64,000 nt of DNA from CAWCGU01 sp963838095 (GCA_963838095.1 CAWIPO010000007.1:372001-436000); one strand, 5' to 3'. Counted from the first letter of the stretch, positions 28,892-39,033 are shown. A program made the numbers and translations. The notes: generated by a model not told the origin, from the letters alone.

Positions 28892-30672
28892 GTGATCGGC
28901 AGCAGTCATAGGCGGGGAGCGCGTTGGGCGCCTGCGGCGTTCGTTGCCGCGCGTTTCGCTGCTCGCGGCGTCCGATGCCAGGGCCGCGACCTTCTGCGTC
29001 GGCAAGCCGGCCACCTGCGCGGGGACGAACTTCGCGCACGGTGCAGGAAGCCGTCGCTCGCTTCGAACGGCAACGGCAGCGCCGAGCAGGATCGGATCGA
29101 GATCGGCACCGGCACGTTCGCGGGGCCGACGACCGGCACACGTCGCCGGTGGACATCGTCGGCGAGGGAACCGGCGCCGACGACGATCAGCGGCTGCCGG
29201 CTGCGACGACGACGCTCAGCGATCAGCGGCACCGGCGTCTCCTCTGTGTCGGCGCTGCAGATCGCCCCCGACGGCAACGACTCGCCCGCCCTGCGCTTGC
29301 TTTCGTCGAGCCCCGGCCAGCCCTCGAGCGCCTTCAACCTGCTCGTGACCGGCTCGGCTGCGCCGGCCGGCGCCGTGGGCGTCCAGCTCCAGAGCGCAGC
29401 GACGCTGCGCGACAGCAGCGTGAACATGACCGTTGGCGCGCCGTCGACCGCGGTGACGGGCCCAGGGCGGCAGCGTGGAGCGGACCACCTCGAGGGTGAC
29501 ACGGGGCTCGTCGGCACGGGCACGAGCCGGCGGCTGTCGATCGTCGCGGGGTCGGTCGGTGCGCGGACCGCCGCGGTAGGCGGCAACCTGACGCTCGACC
29601 AGGCGACGATTCGGATGACCGCTGCCGGGACGGCGCTTCTGGTTCCCTCAGAGCCGAGCCCGCCCAACGGCCCCCTTTCGCTCACCGGCAGGCACGTGAC
29701 CGCGGTCGGGACCGGAGCCGGCACCGGGGCGTCCGTCACCGCAAGCTGCGTGGTCTTTCCGCAACCCGGCCTATCGACCACGCTCAGGCTCCGTAACACG
29801 ATCCTGCGCGGGTTTGCGACGGACCGCGTCCGCGAGGGAGTAGACGACTGCGACCCGGGCCCAGGCACGGAGGCCCCGCCCCGGCATTGCTCGAAACCAC
29901 GTACTCGATCTTCGACCCGGCGAAGACAACCGAGAGCGGCTCCGGGGCGCTTCTTCGACAACGGGTTCTCGATCCCGGCAGGATCGCTCGGGACCACGAA
30001 TCTCAACGTCGACCCTCTGTTCGTGAACGCCGGCGCGTTCGATTTCCACCTCACCCCAGGGTCGCCGGCGATCGACGCCGGCGATCCCGCCGCGCCGTCA
30101 TCGAGCGAGTCGTCGGTGGATCTCGATGGCAACCCCCGCGTGCTCGACGGCAACGCCGACGCCGCGGCGCGTCGCGACATCGGCGCCTCCGAGTTCGCGC
30201 CGGATACCGACGGCGACGGCATCCCCGACTTCTCCGACGCCTGCCCGAGCGTCGCGGCGCAGAGGCCGACGGCTGCCCCGAGGCCTGCGACGGGACCGCG
30301 CCCGTGATCACCCTCGGCGGCAAGGGCAAGCAGAAGCCCGACGGGACGATCGAGGTGCGGGTGAGCTGCGACGAGGCCTGCGACGTGAGCGGCGACGGGA
30401 CCCTGCGGGTGACGACGCCGTCGGGCGGCGGCAAGGGGGAGCGAAAGGCGAAGCGCTTCGGCCTTCGCGAGGCGAGCGCCTCGCTCGCCGCCGGCGAGTC
30501 GGTGGTGCTGAAGCTGAAGCTGACCCGAAAGGCAAAGAGGGCAACCACCCGCGCGCTCAGACGCGGCGGGCGCGCACGGGCGAAGATCTCCATCGACGCC
30601 ACCGACGCCGCCGGGAACGCCGCCGAGGCCGACAAGGGCGTGCGCCTGGCACCGCGGCGCCGGCCGCGCTGA
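28892..30672 (+). CDS. Secreted right-handed beta-helix protein with calcium-binding repeat (frameshifted)
   Basis: About 590 residues across frames. A signal-like N-terminus (LLAASDARAATFCVGKPA) leads to a start shared by many secreted actinobacterial repeat proteins (CAGTNF ... TVQEAVA), then VDIVGEGTGADDD, LRDSSVNMTVG, RRLSIVAGSVGARTAAVGG, LRLRNTILRGF and FDFHLTPGSPAIDAGDPA (a choice-of-anchor Q-like end). A thrombospondin type 3-like Ca site DTDGDGIPDFSDACP and a Lys/Arg-rich Ig-like domain (EVRVSCDEACDVSGDGTL) close the protein. Six or more single-base indels occur, mostly before 30280. The start (GTG near 28892) is a guess. Probably an adhesin or surface protein. Confidence 0.6.
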
Positions 30673-30685
30673 ACTGCCTCAGCGG

Positions 30686-30850
30686 GTGCCGGATCTCAGT
30701 GCGCTCAAGCCCGGCCTCAGCGTGCGCCGCGCCGCCGACATCGTCTGGTCGCTCAATCACCCCAACACCTGGATTCAGCTTGGGGTGATGCAGGGTTGGT
30801 CCCCGGCCCAGTACGAGCGCTGGGTCGGGGACACCTCCTGCGAGCAGTTA
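30686..30850 (+). pseudogene. C-terminal remnant of a TetR-family regulator
   Basis: About 55 residues (LSVRRAADIVWSLNHPNTWI, then LGVMQGWSPAQYERWVGDT) match the end of the TetR ligand-binding domain, where the last helices read ADxVWALxSP ... RGWSPxxYERWL. No DNA-binding domain precedes it; the previous gene ends 14 bases earlier. It is a fragment left by deletion or recombination, or an assembly junction. The frame then runs on uninformatively over the opposite-strand cupin gene. Confidence 0.55.
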
Positions 30851-30868
30851 CGCGCCGGAGCACGCTCG

Positions 30869-31351
30869 CTAGACAAGCAGCTCGTTGCCGTGCCGGGCGG
30901 CGATGCGGCCGATCTCCGCCATATCCGCTTCGGTGGGCTCGTCGGGCGGCGGCGGGAGAGTTCGGCTGGCGGCCGGCTCGCTCATCTCGGTCACCATCCG
31001 CTCGAAGCCCCCAGGAAGCAGGATGAACAGCATCCGGCAACCGTCCGGCCCGACGCTGTAGCGATGAGGTATCTCGCGTGGTCCCCAGAGGTAGTCGCCC
31101 GCCCCCGCCTCGATCGTCTGGTCTCCGACTTCGAACGTCGCCGAGCCTTCCAGAACCCAGAAGGCCTCGTCCTCGTGGTGATGGACGTGCAGGGGCGCCT
31201 CGGCCCCAGGCGGTTCGGTGATCTCGACGATCGTCATCTGGCCATTCGTGTCGGCGGCTGTGGCCTTGATTTCCGCCAGCGCCGCAAACCACCAGCGGGC
31301 CTCGCCCGATCCGTGCGGGACCGCGAGGGGCTCGGTCGTGTTCTCAGCCAT
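30869..31351 (-). CDS. Cupin-domain protein
   Basis: A 160-residue single-domain cupin. Metal motif 1 is HVHHHEDEAFWVLEG (PLHVHHHEDE) and motif 2 is GDYLWGPREIPHRYSVG, giving three His and one Glu, the normal Mn/Fe/Zn site. Such proteins are dioxygenases, isomerases or sugar/ligand sensors; the reaction cannot be told. The ATG lies within the end of the NTF2-like gene, an 8-base overlap, so the two are translationally coupled. Both are divergent from the LuxR regulator. Confidence 0.85.
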   Translation of the reverse strand: MAENTTEPLAVPHGSGEARWWFAALAEIKATAADTNGQMTIVEITEPPGAEAPLHVHHHEDEAFWVLEGSATFEVGDQTIEAGAGDYLWGPREIPHRYSVGPDGCRMLFILLPGGFERMVTEMSEPAASRTLPPPPDEPTEADMAEIGRIAARHGNELLV

Positions 31352-31706
31352 TGATTCTTCCTTTCGGGTGATTGGTTTCGTTGATTTCCAAGAGCGAGAT
31401 CGCGTAGCGCCAGGCCCCGTCTTGGTCGCGGCGGACGACGCTCGTTGCCCGCCGAGCGAGGATTAGGGCGGTGTCGCCGGTCTGAAGCACGCGGCGAGGT
31501 TGCGCGAGCAAGAGGTGGCCCCGGCCCCACAGCGCACCGGCAAACCGCCCGATGGCCGCGGGACCGCGCGCCTCGCTCACTCCTTCAGCGGCCAGCAGGG
31601 CCTGCGGCTCGAAGAGCTGCACCAGTCCAACGCGGTCGCGAATTACATACGCGTCCTCGAGCATCGTCTCGAGCTCCTCGGGGGTTTGCGCGCCACGGGT
31701 ATTCAT
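31344..31706 (-). CDS. NTF2-like / SnoaL-fold protein
   Basis: A 120-residue protein with the pattern of the NTF2/SnoaL-like cone fold: LEDAYVIRDRVGLVQLFEPQ, ALLAAEGVSEARGPAAIGRF, and later beta strands TALILARRATSVVRRDQDGA and WRYAISLLEIN. Members are hydroxysteroid isomerase-, polyketide cyclase- or scaffold-like, or of unknown function. It forms a two-gene operon with the cupin, divergent from the LuxR gene. Confidence 0.75.
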   Translation of the reverse strand: MNTRGAQTPEELETMLEDAYVIRDRVGLVQLFEPQALLAAEGVSEARGPAAIGRFAGALWGRGHLLLAQPRRVLQTGDTALILARRATSVVRRDQDGAWRYAISLLEINETNHPKGRING

Positions 31707-31763
31707 GCTGGATTGGCCGAACAGCTAAGATCGCCGCCGCTATGCCGCCGCGGCGTGCCTATT

Positions 31764-31775
31764 CCACAAATGTGG
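31764..31775. promoter_or_regulatory. Small inverted repeat upstream of the LuxR gene
   Basis: CCACA-AA-TGTGG lies 38 bases before the LuxR ATG and about 58 bases before the divergent NTF2-like start, a natural place for an operator acting on both sides. TAGGAT at 31801-31806, directly before the ATG, resembles a -10 box of a leaderless transcript. Short arms, so moderate confidence. Confidence 0.35.
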
Positions 31776-31812
31776 CATTTCCCTGAGCCGGGCCCGGGCG
31801 TAGGATCGGCGT

Positions 31813-32955
31813 ATGGCTTCGTCCTATGCAAAGGAGCGGGCGCTCGACCGGGTCGCCGAGCTCGCCGGCCAAGGCCATGACCTAGTCAGCTTCTGGCGGC
31901 AGGCCACCGAGGCGCTTCGACCCGCGATCCCGCACTACATGTCGCCGTGCTGGTTCACGCTCGACCCCGCGTCGCTCTTGATCACGAGCCATTTCCAGGA
32001 GGAGCTCGACGAGTTTCCGCCCGAGTTCTTCCAATACGAGTACTTCGAGGACGACGTTCACAGCCTCGCCGAGGTGGCGCGCTCCGAGCCCGGGCTGTCG
32101 ACGCTTCATGAAGCGACGGGCGGCAACCCGGAGTCGAGCCCGCGATGGCAGGCGAACATGGAGATGGGCGGCGACCAGGAGCTGATCGCCGGCCTGCGCA
32201 CGGAGGCGGGCGATGTGTGGGGCTGCCTCAGCCTCTATCGCGAGCCCGAACGACCGCTGTTCGACCGCGACGAGATCGGCCTGGTCAAAGCGCTCACACC
32301 GCATCTGGCGCGCGGGGCGCGAACCGGATTGCTGGTCGGCGAGGCGACAGACCCCGAAGGGCCCGACGCGCCGGGCTTGATTGTTCTCTCAGAGAGCTGG
32401 GAGATCGAATCGGCCACGCCCGGGACCGAGCGCTGGCTCGCCGACTTCCCCGACGGCGATCTCGGCATAGGCGTGCTCCCGAGCGCGGTCCGATCGGTCG
32501 CCGGCCAGGCCCACCGCAGCGCCGAGAACCCGGACCGTCCGGGCGAGGTCGCGGTAGCCCGGGTGCTGACTGGCTCCGGCACCTGGGTCGTGCTGCACGG
32601 CACCTCGCTGATCGCGGCCGGATCGAAGCGCACGGCGGTGATCGTGGAGCCGGCGCACCCGGCCCGGATCACGCCGCTGCTTATGTCCGCCTATGGGCTC
32701 ACCGAGCGCGAGCAGGAAGTGACGAAGCTTGTGCTGCAGGGCGACTCGACCGCGCAGGCGGCCGAGCGCCTGGTCGTCTCACCGCACACGATCCAGCAGC
32801 ACCTGAAGAGCATCTTCGAGAAGACGGGCGTGCGTAGCCGCCGCGACCTCGTCGGCAAGGTGTTCTTCTCCCACTACGAGCCGCGGGTACGCGACAACGA
32901 GGATCGTGCCCGGGTCGAGAAGCCACTCCGGGGCGGCCCGCTGCCCGGCGACTAG
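31813..32955 (+). CDS. LuxR-family transcriptional regulator with N-terminal sensory region
   Basis: A 380-residue regulator. The C-terminal helix-turn-helix (about residues 296-350) reads LTEREQEVTKLVLQGDSTAQ, then AAERLVVSPHTIQQHLKSIF and EKTGVRSRRDLVGKV, a textbook LuxR/NarL domain. The first 290 residues show no receiver or AAA domain; they contain aromatic stretches (FFQYEYFEDDVHSLAE) and VWGCLSLYREPERPLFDRDE, which resembles a GAF-like sensor fold. It is divergent from the NTF2-like/cupin pair and probably controls it. Its stop is two bases from the metH stop (convergent). ATG, no clear ribosome-binding site. Confidence 0.85.
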   Translation: MASSYAKERALDRVAELAGQGHDLVSFWRQATEALRPAIPHYMSPCWFTLDPASLLITSHFQEELDEFPPEFFQYEYFEDDVHSLAEVARSEPGLSTLHEATGGNPESSPRWQANMEMGGDQELIAGLRTEAGDVWGCLSLYREPERPLFDRDEIGLVKALTPHLARGARTGLLVGEATDPEGPDAPGLIVLSESWEIESATPGTERWLADFPDGDLGIGVLPSAVRSVAGQAHRSAENPDRPGEVAVARVLTGSGTWVVLHGTSLIAAGSKRTAVIVEPAHPARITPLLMSAYGLTEREQEVTKLVLQGDSTAQAAERLVVSPHTIQQHLKSIFEKTGVRSRRDLVGKVFFSHYEPRVRDNEDRARVEKPLRGGPLPGD

Positions 32956-32957
32956 GC

Positions 32958-35900
32958 TCAGGAAGCGACGGACTCCATCGCCGCTTCGTCTTCACCCTCG
33001 GATTCGACGCTGCCGTCGTCGGGGTCCTCCTCCGGCGGCAGCTCGCCGCCGCGGTCGGTGCCGGCGATCAGCTCGTCGGGCTGCTTCTCCTTCGGGACAA
33101 AACCCGATCTCATCCCGAAGTACACGGCCTGGGGGTGGTGGGCGATGATCGCCACGGTCGACTGCTCGGGCATCACTGCGAAGCCGTCCGAAAGGGTCAT
33201 CCCGATCTCCTCGAGGCCGAGCAGGCGCCAGACCTTCTCGTGCTCTGACTGTTCCGGGCAGGCGGGGTAGCCCCAGGAGTAGCGGCGGCCCTGGTCGGGA
33301 TCGATGCCAAGCTCCGCGCGCACCCTCGAGTGCAGCCACTCAGCCAGCCCTTCGGCCGACTGCACGCCGATCCCGTGCACGTAGAGCTGCTCGGCGAACT
33401 CGCCGTCGCGCTCGAGCTGCGCCATCAGCTCGGTGACCTCGGGGCCGACGGTCACGCCCTGAATCGCGACCAAGTCGCGCTCCCCTGAGTCCAGTGGGCG
33501 ATAGAAGTCCGCGAGGCAGATGCGGTCGTGCCTGGGCTGGCGCGGGAAGACGAGGCGCTCCAGCTCGCGCTCGGGGTCTTCGGGGTCGAAGACGACGAGC
33601 TCGTTGCCGTCCGCGTTGACGGGGAAGTAGCCGAGCTTTGTGCGCGGGTTCAGGTAGTCCTGGTCGCGCCACATCCGCTCCAGACGCGGTGCGAAGCCCT
33701 CGTCCTCGCCGTCGCCCTCGACGATCTTGCGCCACTCCTCGCCCTTCTTGCCGCGCCCGCCCCAGTGCAGCTTGAACAGCACGTGGCGGTCGAGGTATGG
33801 ATAGACCTCGCTGAGATCGACCTCGATCTCCCGCGCGCCCCAGAACGGAGGCTCGGGAATCGGGTTGTCGGTGCGCGCGGCAGAGCGCACCGAGTCGTCG
33901 GTGACCGGTGGACCGTCGTCGACCACCACGGGCTGCTCGCGCAGCTCCCGCGCCGCCTCGCGCGTCTTTGCGACCAGCGCCTCGCGCGCCGCGTCGTCGA
34001 TCAACGCGTCCATCGTGTCGAGCCCCTGGAAGGCGTCCTTGCAGTAGAAGACCCCGGGCCCGTAGACGTCGTCCGACTCCTTGCCGAGCGGATACAGAGT
34101 GCGGCGGCCGAAGTCGCGGTTGATCGCCGCGCCGCCGATCAGCACCGGGAACTCGAGCCCGCGCTCGTGCAGCTCGCGCACGCAGGCGGGCATCTGCTTC
34201 GAGGTCGACACGAGCAACGCCGAGAGCCCGATCGCGTCGGCCTCGTTCTCGATCGCCGCCGAGATGATCGTGTCCACCGGGACCTGCTTGCCGAGGTCGA
34301 TGACCGTGTAGCCGTTATTGGTCAGGATCGTGTTCACCAGCGACTTGCCGATGTCGTGGACGTCGCCGAACACGGTCGCGATCACGACCTTGCCCTTGGT
34401 GTGTCCCTCAATCCGGTCGAGGTAGTTCTCGAGCTGGGCCACGGCTCGCTTCATCACCTCAGCCGACTGCAGCACGAACGGCAGGATCAGCTCGCCGGCG
34501 CCGAACTTGTCGCCGACCTCCTTCATCGCCGGCAGCAGCACCTCGTTCAGGGTCGGGACGGCGCCGATCTTCTCCACCGAGCGGTCGATCCACTCCTCGA
34601 CGCCCTCCTTCTTGCGGCGCAGGATGTGCCAGTGCAGCGCCTCCTCGGGCTCCATGCCCTCAGTCGGGTCGACGCCGGAGTCAGCCTCCTCGTCGCGGCC
34701 CTCGAAGTGCTCGATGAAGCGCTTGGGTGGCGTCGTCGCGGCGGTTGAAGATCAGGTCGTCGGCGAGCTCGCGCTCGACCTCCGGGATCTCCGGGTACGG
34801 GGTGATGTGGTTCGGGTTCACCATCGCCAGGTCGAGCCCGGCCTCGACGCAGTGGTGCAGGAAGACCGAATTCAGCACCGCGCGCGCAGGCGGGCCAAAG
34901 CCGAAAGAGACATTGGAGACGCCGAGCGAGGTCTTCACTCCCGGCAGTCCCTCCTTGATCGCCCGGATCCCCTCGACCGTCTCGACCCCGGATTCCTTGA
35001 ACTCGTCTGAGCCCGTCGCGAGCGTGAACGTGAGCGCGTCGAAGATCAACAGCTCAGGATCGAGCCCGTGCTCGTCGACGGCATAGCCGTAGATGCGCTT
35101 GGCGACGTCGAGCTTTCGCTGCCGCGTCTTCGCCATCGACTCCTCGTCGATGGTCAGCGCGATCAGCGCCGCGCCGTGCGCCTTCGCCAGCGGGACGACC
35201 GTGTCGAGCTTGTCGCGGCCGGCCTCGAGGTTGACCGAGTTGACGATCGCCCGTCCTGGGTTCTGCTCCAGCGCGGCCTTCATCACCTCGGGCTCGGTGG
35301 TGTCGATCTGAAGGGGGGCGGGCTGGGTCAGCGCCACCCGCTCAACGACCTGGCGCATCTGCTCGTCCTCGTCCTGGCGCTCGGTGAGCGCAACGCAGAG
35401 GTCGAGCACGTGCGCGCCGCCGGTCACCTGGTCCTCGGCGATCTGGACGAGGCCGTCGTAGTCGTCGGCGAGCAGCAGCTCCTTCGCCTTTCGCGAACCC
35501 TGGGAATTGACCCGCTCGCCCACCAGCGTCGGGCGCGGCTCCTGCACCAGCGAAGTCGCGCTCATCATCGAGCTGACCTGGGGAGGCCCGGGCTTCGGGC
35601 GCTCGCCCGGCACGCGATCGCCGATGCGCTCCTTGATCGCGCGAATGTGATCGGGCGTGGTTCCGCAGCAGCCACCGACGATGCCGACGTCGAAGCGCTC
35701 GACGAACTCGCCCAGCGTCTTCGAGATCTGCTCCGGGGTCTCAGGGAAGATCGTCTCGCCGTCGGGCCCCTGGAGGGGAAGCCCGGCGTTCGGGATGCAG
35801 TGCACGGGCAGCGGGCTGTGCTCGCCGAGGTAGCGAATCGCATCGCGCATGTCCTCGGGGCCCGTCGAGCAGTTGAGCCCGATCACCTGCACGTCCAGCG

Positions 35901-36543
35901 CCGTCAGCGTCGTCAGCACCGCCTGGATGTCGGTGCCGAGCAGCATCTTTCCGCCCTGCGGCAGCAGCGAGACGCTGGTCTGTATCGGCAGCGTTCGTCC
36001 CGTCTGCTTGAAGGCCTCACGGGCGCCGAAAACCGCGGCCTTCACCTCGAGAATGTCCTGGGCGGTCTCGATGATGATCAGGTCGGCGCCGCCCTCGACC
36101 AGTCCCTGCGCCTGCTGGGTGAAGACCTCGACGAGCTGGCCGAAGCTGATCGCGCCCAGCGTCGGGTCGTCGCTCGCCGGGAGGAAGCCTGTGGGGCCGA
36201 TCGAGCCGGCGACGAAGCGCGACTCGCCCGCCGCCTTGCGAGCGATCTCGGCGGCCTTGGTGTTGATCTCGAGCGTGTGCTCGCCGAGTCCCCACTCGTC
36301 GAGCTTCATCCGCGAGCCCTGGAAGGTGTCGGTTTCCACGACCTCGGCGCCCGCGTCGAGCATCGAGGTGTGGACGCCCTCGATCACGTCAGGGCGATTG
36401 AGAACGAGCGCCTCATGGCACTTGCCCGGGAGTCCGCCGTAGTCGTCGCTCGTGAGCTCGAACTGCTCCAGCGTCGCGCCCATGCCGCCGTCGAAGAGCA
36501 CGACCCGTGCGCGGGTAGCGGCTATGAAATCCCTCTCCGCCAT
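32958..36543 (-). CDS. metH: Cobalamin-dependent methionine synthase (one frameshift)
   Basis: B12 enzyme methylating homocysteine from methyl-tetrahydrofolate. Domain order over about 1195 residues: homocysteine domain with GLNCSTG and Zn-ligand GGCCGTTPDHI; pterin-binding domain (VGERVNSQGSRKAKELL; LDLCVALTERQDEDEQMRQ); cobalamin domain with axial-His motif DVHDIGKSLV, LSALLVSTS and GGAAINR; then the activation (AdoMet-binding) domain ending RRYSWGYPACPEQSEHEK. An extra C near 34725 breaks the frame at DDAT; restoring it reads KRFIEHFEGRDEEADSG and joins the two parts. A SAM riboswitch lies upstream. The acidic C-terminal tail is unusual but short. Confidence 0.93.
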
Positions 36544-36563
36544 TTACCTGCTGAGTGTCACCT

Positions 36564-36658
36564 CCATCGCTCCCGGCTGTCGCACCGTGCTCACCTCCGG
36601 GAAGGCTCGTCGGTTGCGGCGGCGTCCAAGGTCCGGGTCCCTCTGCCGCTCTTGATGG
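36564..36658 (-). ncRNA. SAM riboswitch (SAM-I/SAM-IV clan) in the metH leader
   Basis: The minus-strand leader reads CCATCAAGAG at its 5' end, then GGCAGAGGGACC and GACGCCGCCGCAACC, followed by GGTGCGACAGCCGGGAG and closing GATGG. The CCATC and GATGG ends pair as P1 (36654-36658 with 36564-36568); GCGGC and GCCGC form P2. The GCAGAGGGA and GCAACC cores are hallmark SAM-clan nucleotides. It ends about 20 bases before the metH ATG, with GGAGGTGA just after P1, so SAM binding probably limits translation or transcription of metH. Confidence 0.8.
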
Positions 36659-36693
36659 TCTACAGGGGAGGATACAGGGCGATCTGCGACCGG

Positions 36694-38991
36694 CTAGTCG
36701 ATTGCCGGCGCGCCCTTGGAACGGAGCTGCACGGGTGCGGCGCTGAGCGCCTGCATCCGCAGATCCGACCACGTCATCCCCTCGCGCACCAGCGCCGGCA
36801 GGCCGAGGCCGAGCGAAGTTGCGATCTCGACCGCCTGCAGGATGACGCCGTAGGCGAGCGCGTCGGCGGCTGAGACGTGGAATCCCGTGGTCAGAACACT
36901 GATCGTCGCGAGCTGGAAGACGCCGATGTTCGACGGCGTTGCCGGAATCACCGCCGTGACGTTGACCGCGAAGAGGACCGCGGCGGCGGCGCCGATGCCC
37001 GCCCACTCCAGGCCCATCGCCTCGAGCAGCGCGTAGCAGGCAAGCAGCTGCAGTCCCCAGGCGGCGAGCTGGACTCCGGCCGCGACCGGGCCGCGGCGCG
37101 GGTCGCGGAAGACGTGCAGGCCGCTTCTGACCTGGACCAATGCGGAGCGGATCGCGTTCACGATCCGGGAGAGGCGGCTGGAGCCACGGCCGCGAACGAT
37201 GGTGGGGGCCAGCACGACCGCGACGAGCAGCACCAGGGGCACGAGGCTGACGAGGAAGAGCTTCTCGGTGTTGCGGTGGAAGAGGTCGGTTGAGGTGACG
37301 ATGATCCCGCCCAGCGCCACCAGCGCGACGATGTTGAGCACCGTCTGCGAAACCAGCGTTCCCAGCAGCACCGGGAACGTCTCGCGGAGCCGTCCGACGT
37401 GACGGGACAGCACCATCGCGCGAGCGGGCTCTCCGAGTCGCGCCGGCAGCGTCGCCGACATCAACACGCCGATCATCGTCGCCGAGGTGACGTCGCGGCG
37501 GCGGATCTGCCGCCCGGGCAGTGCGGAGGTGGCGATTGCGTGCCACGACCAGGCGCGCAGGATCATCGACGCGACCATGATCGCGACCGCGAAAAGCACC
37601 CAGGTGAGGTCGGACTTCACTGCGCTGTGAACCACTTCCTCGACGCCGATCCGGGTCGCGGCCAGCGCCGTCAGGCCGACGCCGAGAACGCCAACCGCAC
37701 CCAGCGCGACCTTGCGGGCGACGCGCCGCCGGCCGCCTGAGGCCGGCAGCTTCGTCTCGATCGAGGGAATCCGCTCTCCCGGCCAGCGGATGCGGCCGTC
37801 GACGTCGGCGAAGCCGATCCGGTGGGCCGCGCGTTCGTGCGGGGTCACGGACTGCGGGGCCTCGAGCGTTTGGCGGTAGACCTCCTCGACCTCGGCGGCG
37901 ACCTTCGGCCAGGCGTAGCGCTCGGCGCTCTGCCGGGCGGCCTCACCCATCGCCTTCCGGCGCTCGGGCTGCAGGTACATCGTGTGCAGCTCCTCGGCGA
38001 GACGCTGGGGATCGGCGGCCGGCACCAGGAAGCCATTGACGCCGTCCTCGACCAGCTCGGAATACCCGGGCACCTCGGTCGCCACGACCGGAGTGCCGGC
38101 GGCGAACGCCTCGATCAGGACCATTCCGAAGCTCTCCTTCGGAAGCGACGGCGCGCATAGTACGTCGGCCTCGTGAACGTGGCGCCAGAACTGCTCGCCG
38201 TGTGGAATCGGCCCGACGGCGTCGATCCGCCGGCAGAGCTGCGGATCTCCGACGAGCGGGCGAATCTCCTCGGCCGTCGCGCCGACGATCGTCAGCCGGG
38301 CCGGAACCTCGCGAGCGAGGGCTTCGAACGCGGCCAGCAGCACGTGAATTCCCTTCCTGGCCTCCGCGCGGCCGACGAACACGATCCGGAACTCGTCGCT
38401 GTCCGGCTTGGGCCCGACCGGCGCCGAGCCGATGTCGACCCCGTTGGGAATGATCCGGTAGCGCCCGCCGAAGAATCTGCGGCACGTCCACGCCGTCGCC
38501 TCGCTGACGGCGATCCGCGCGTCGAGCTGGTTGAACACCCTCCACGCGCCAGCGAGGTTCCCGACCACGTGAGGCAGCCGCTTGCGCGAGTACTGGTGGA
38601 ACGTGCCCACGACCGGGGCGCCGCGCCAGGTGGCGGCGTCGGAGCCGACGAACCAGCCGATCGGCGAATGCAGGTGGACGAGGTCGTATTCGCCCTCGCG
38701 GAGCGCGTTTCGCAGCCGCACGATGTTGCCGGGAGCGATCGCCATGTTGGCGACCCCCCCGTTTGCCGGCCAGCCGACCGTCCGTCCGAGCCCGATCAGG
38801 TGGTCGGGCGGCTCTATCGCGCTCGGCGCCGAGCGGTGCAGGAACTGGGAGAGCCGATCAGCGGGATCCCAGGGCGCGAGCACGTTCGCTTCGTGACCGC
38901 GTTGGAGCAGCTCGTTGGTCAACGCCTCGACATGGCGATTGACGCCTCCCGGGTAGGTCCAGGAGTAGGGGCTTACAAGCGCGATTCTCAT
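36694..38991 (-). CDS. GT4 glycosyltransferase fused to a lysylphosphatidylglycerol-synthase-type flippase domain
   Basis: A 765-residue fusion. Residues 1-385 form a GT4 glycosyltransferase like PimA (phosphatidylinositol mannosyltransferase): MRIALVSPYSWTYPGGVNRH at the N-terminus, RIIPNGVDI, FVGRAEARKGIHVLLAAF and the E-x7-E motif PKESFGMVLIEAFAAGTPVV. Residues 425-740 have about eight membrane helices of the UPF0104/AglD/MprF N-terminal type (TWVLFAVAIMVASMILRAWS; ATLPARLGEPARAMVLSRHV; VIPATPSNIGVFQLA). This suggests one protein that sugars a lipid and moves it. Monocistronic here, convergent with nothing; next gene upstream is divergent hemQ-like. Confidence 0.85.
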   Translation of the reverse strand: MRIALVSPYSWTYPGGVNRHVEALTNELLQRGHEANVLAPWDPADRLSQFLHRSAPSAIEPPDHLIGLGRTVGWPANGGVANMAIAPGNIVRLRNALREGEYDLVHLHSPIGWFVGSDAATWRGAPVVGTFHQYSRKRLPHVVGNLAGAWRVFNQLDARIAVSEATAWTCRRFFGGRYRIIPNGVDIGSAPVGPKPDSDEFRIVFVGRAEARKGIHVLLAAFEALAREVPARLTIVGATAEEIRPLVGDPQLCRRIDAVGPIPHGEQFWRHVHEADVLCAPSLPKESFGMVLIEAFAAGTPVVATEVPGYSELVEDGVNGFLVPAADPQRLAEELHTMYLQPERRKAMGEAARQSAERYAWPKVAAEVEEVYRQTLEAPQSVTPHERAAHRIGFADVDGRIRWPGERIPSIETKLPASGGRRRVARKVALGAVGVLGVGLTALAATRIGVEEVVHSAVKSDLTWVLFAVAIMVASMILRAWSWHAIATSALPGRQIRRRDVTSATMIGVLMSATLPARLGEPARAMVLSRHVGRLRETFPVLLGTLVSQTVLNIVALVALGGIIVTSTDLFHRNTEKLFLVSLVPLVLLVAVVLAPTIVRGRGSSRLSRIVNAIRSALVQVRSGLHVFRDPRRGPVAAGVQLAAWGLQLLACYALLEAMGLEWAGIGAAAAVLFAVNVTAVIPATPSNIGVFQLATISVLTTGFHVSAADALAYGVILQAVEIATSLGLGLPALVREGMTWSDLRMQALSAAPVQLRSKGAPAID

Positions 38992-39033
38992 CCGCGGGGA
39001 AAGTGCCGGGCTAAAGTGGGTCAGGGATGCGGG

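Noticed and set aside
26984..30307. Very long open frame over the patatin and beta-helix genes
   Set aside because: Mostly a shadow; only its middle and 3' parts carry pieces of the real frames, explained by single-base indels.
36413..37546. Long open frame antisense/overlapping metH start and the GT4 fusion
   Set aside because: Arg/Pro-rich translation typical of a shadow frame in high-GC DNA; no motif, and it would overlap two well-supported genes.
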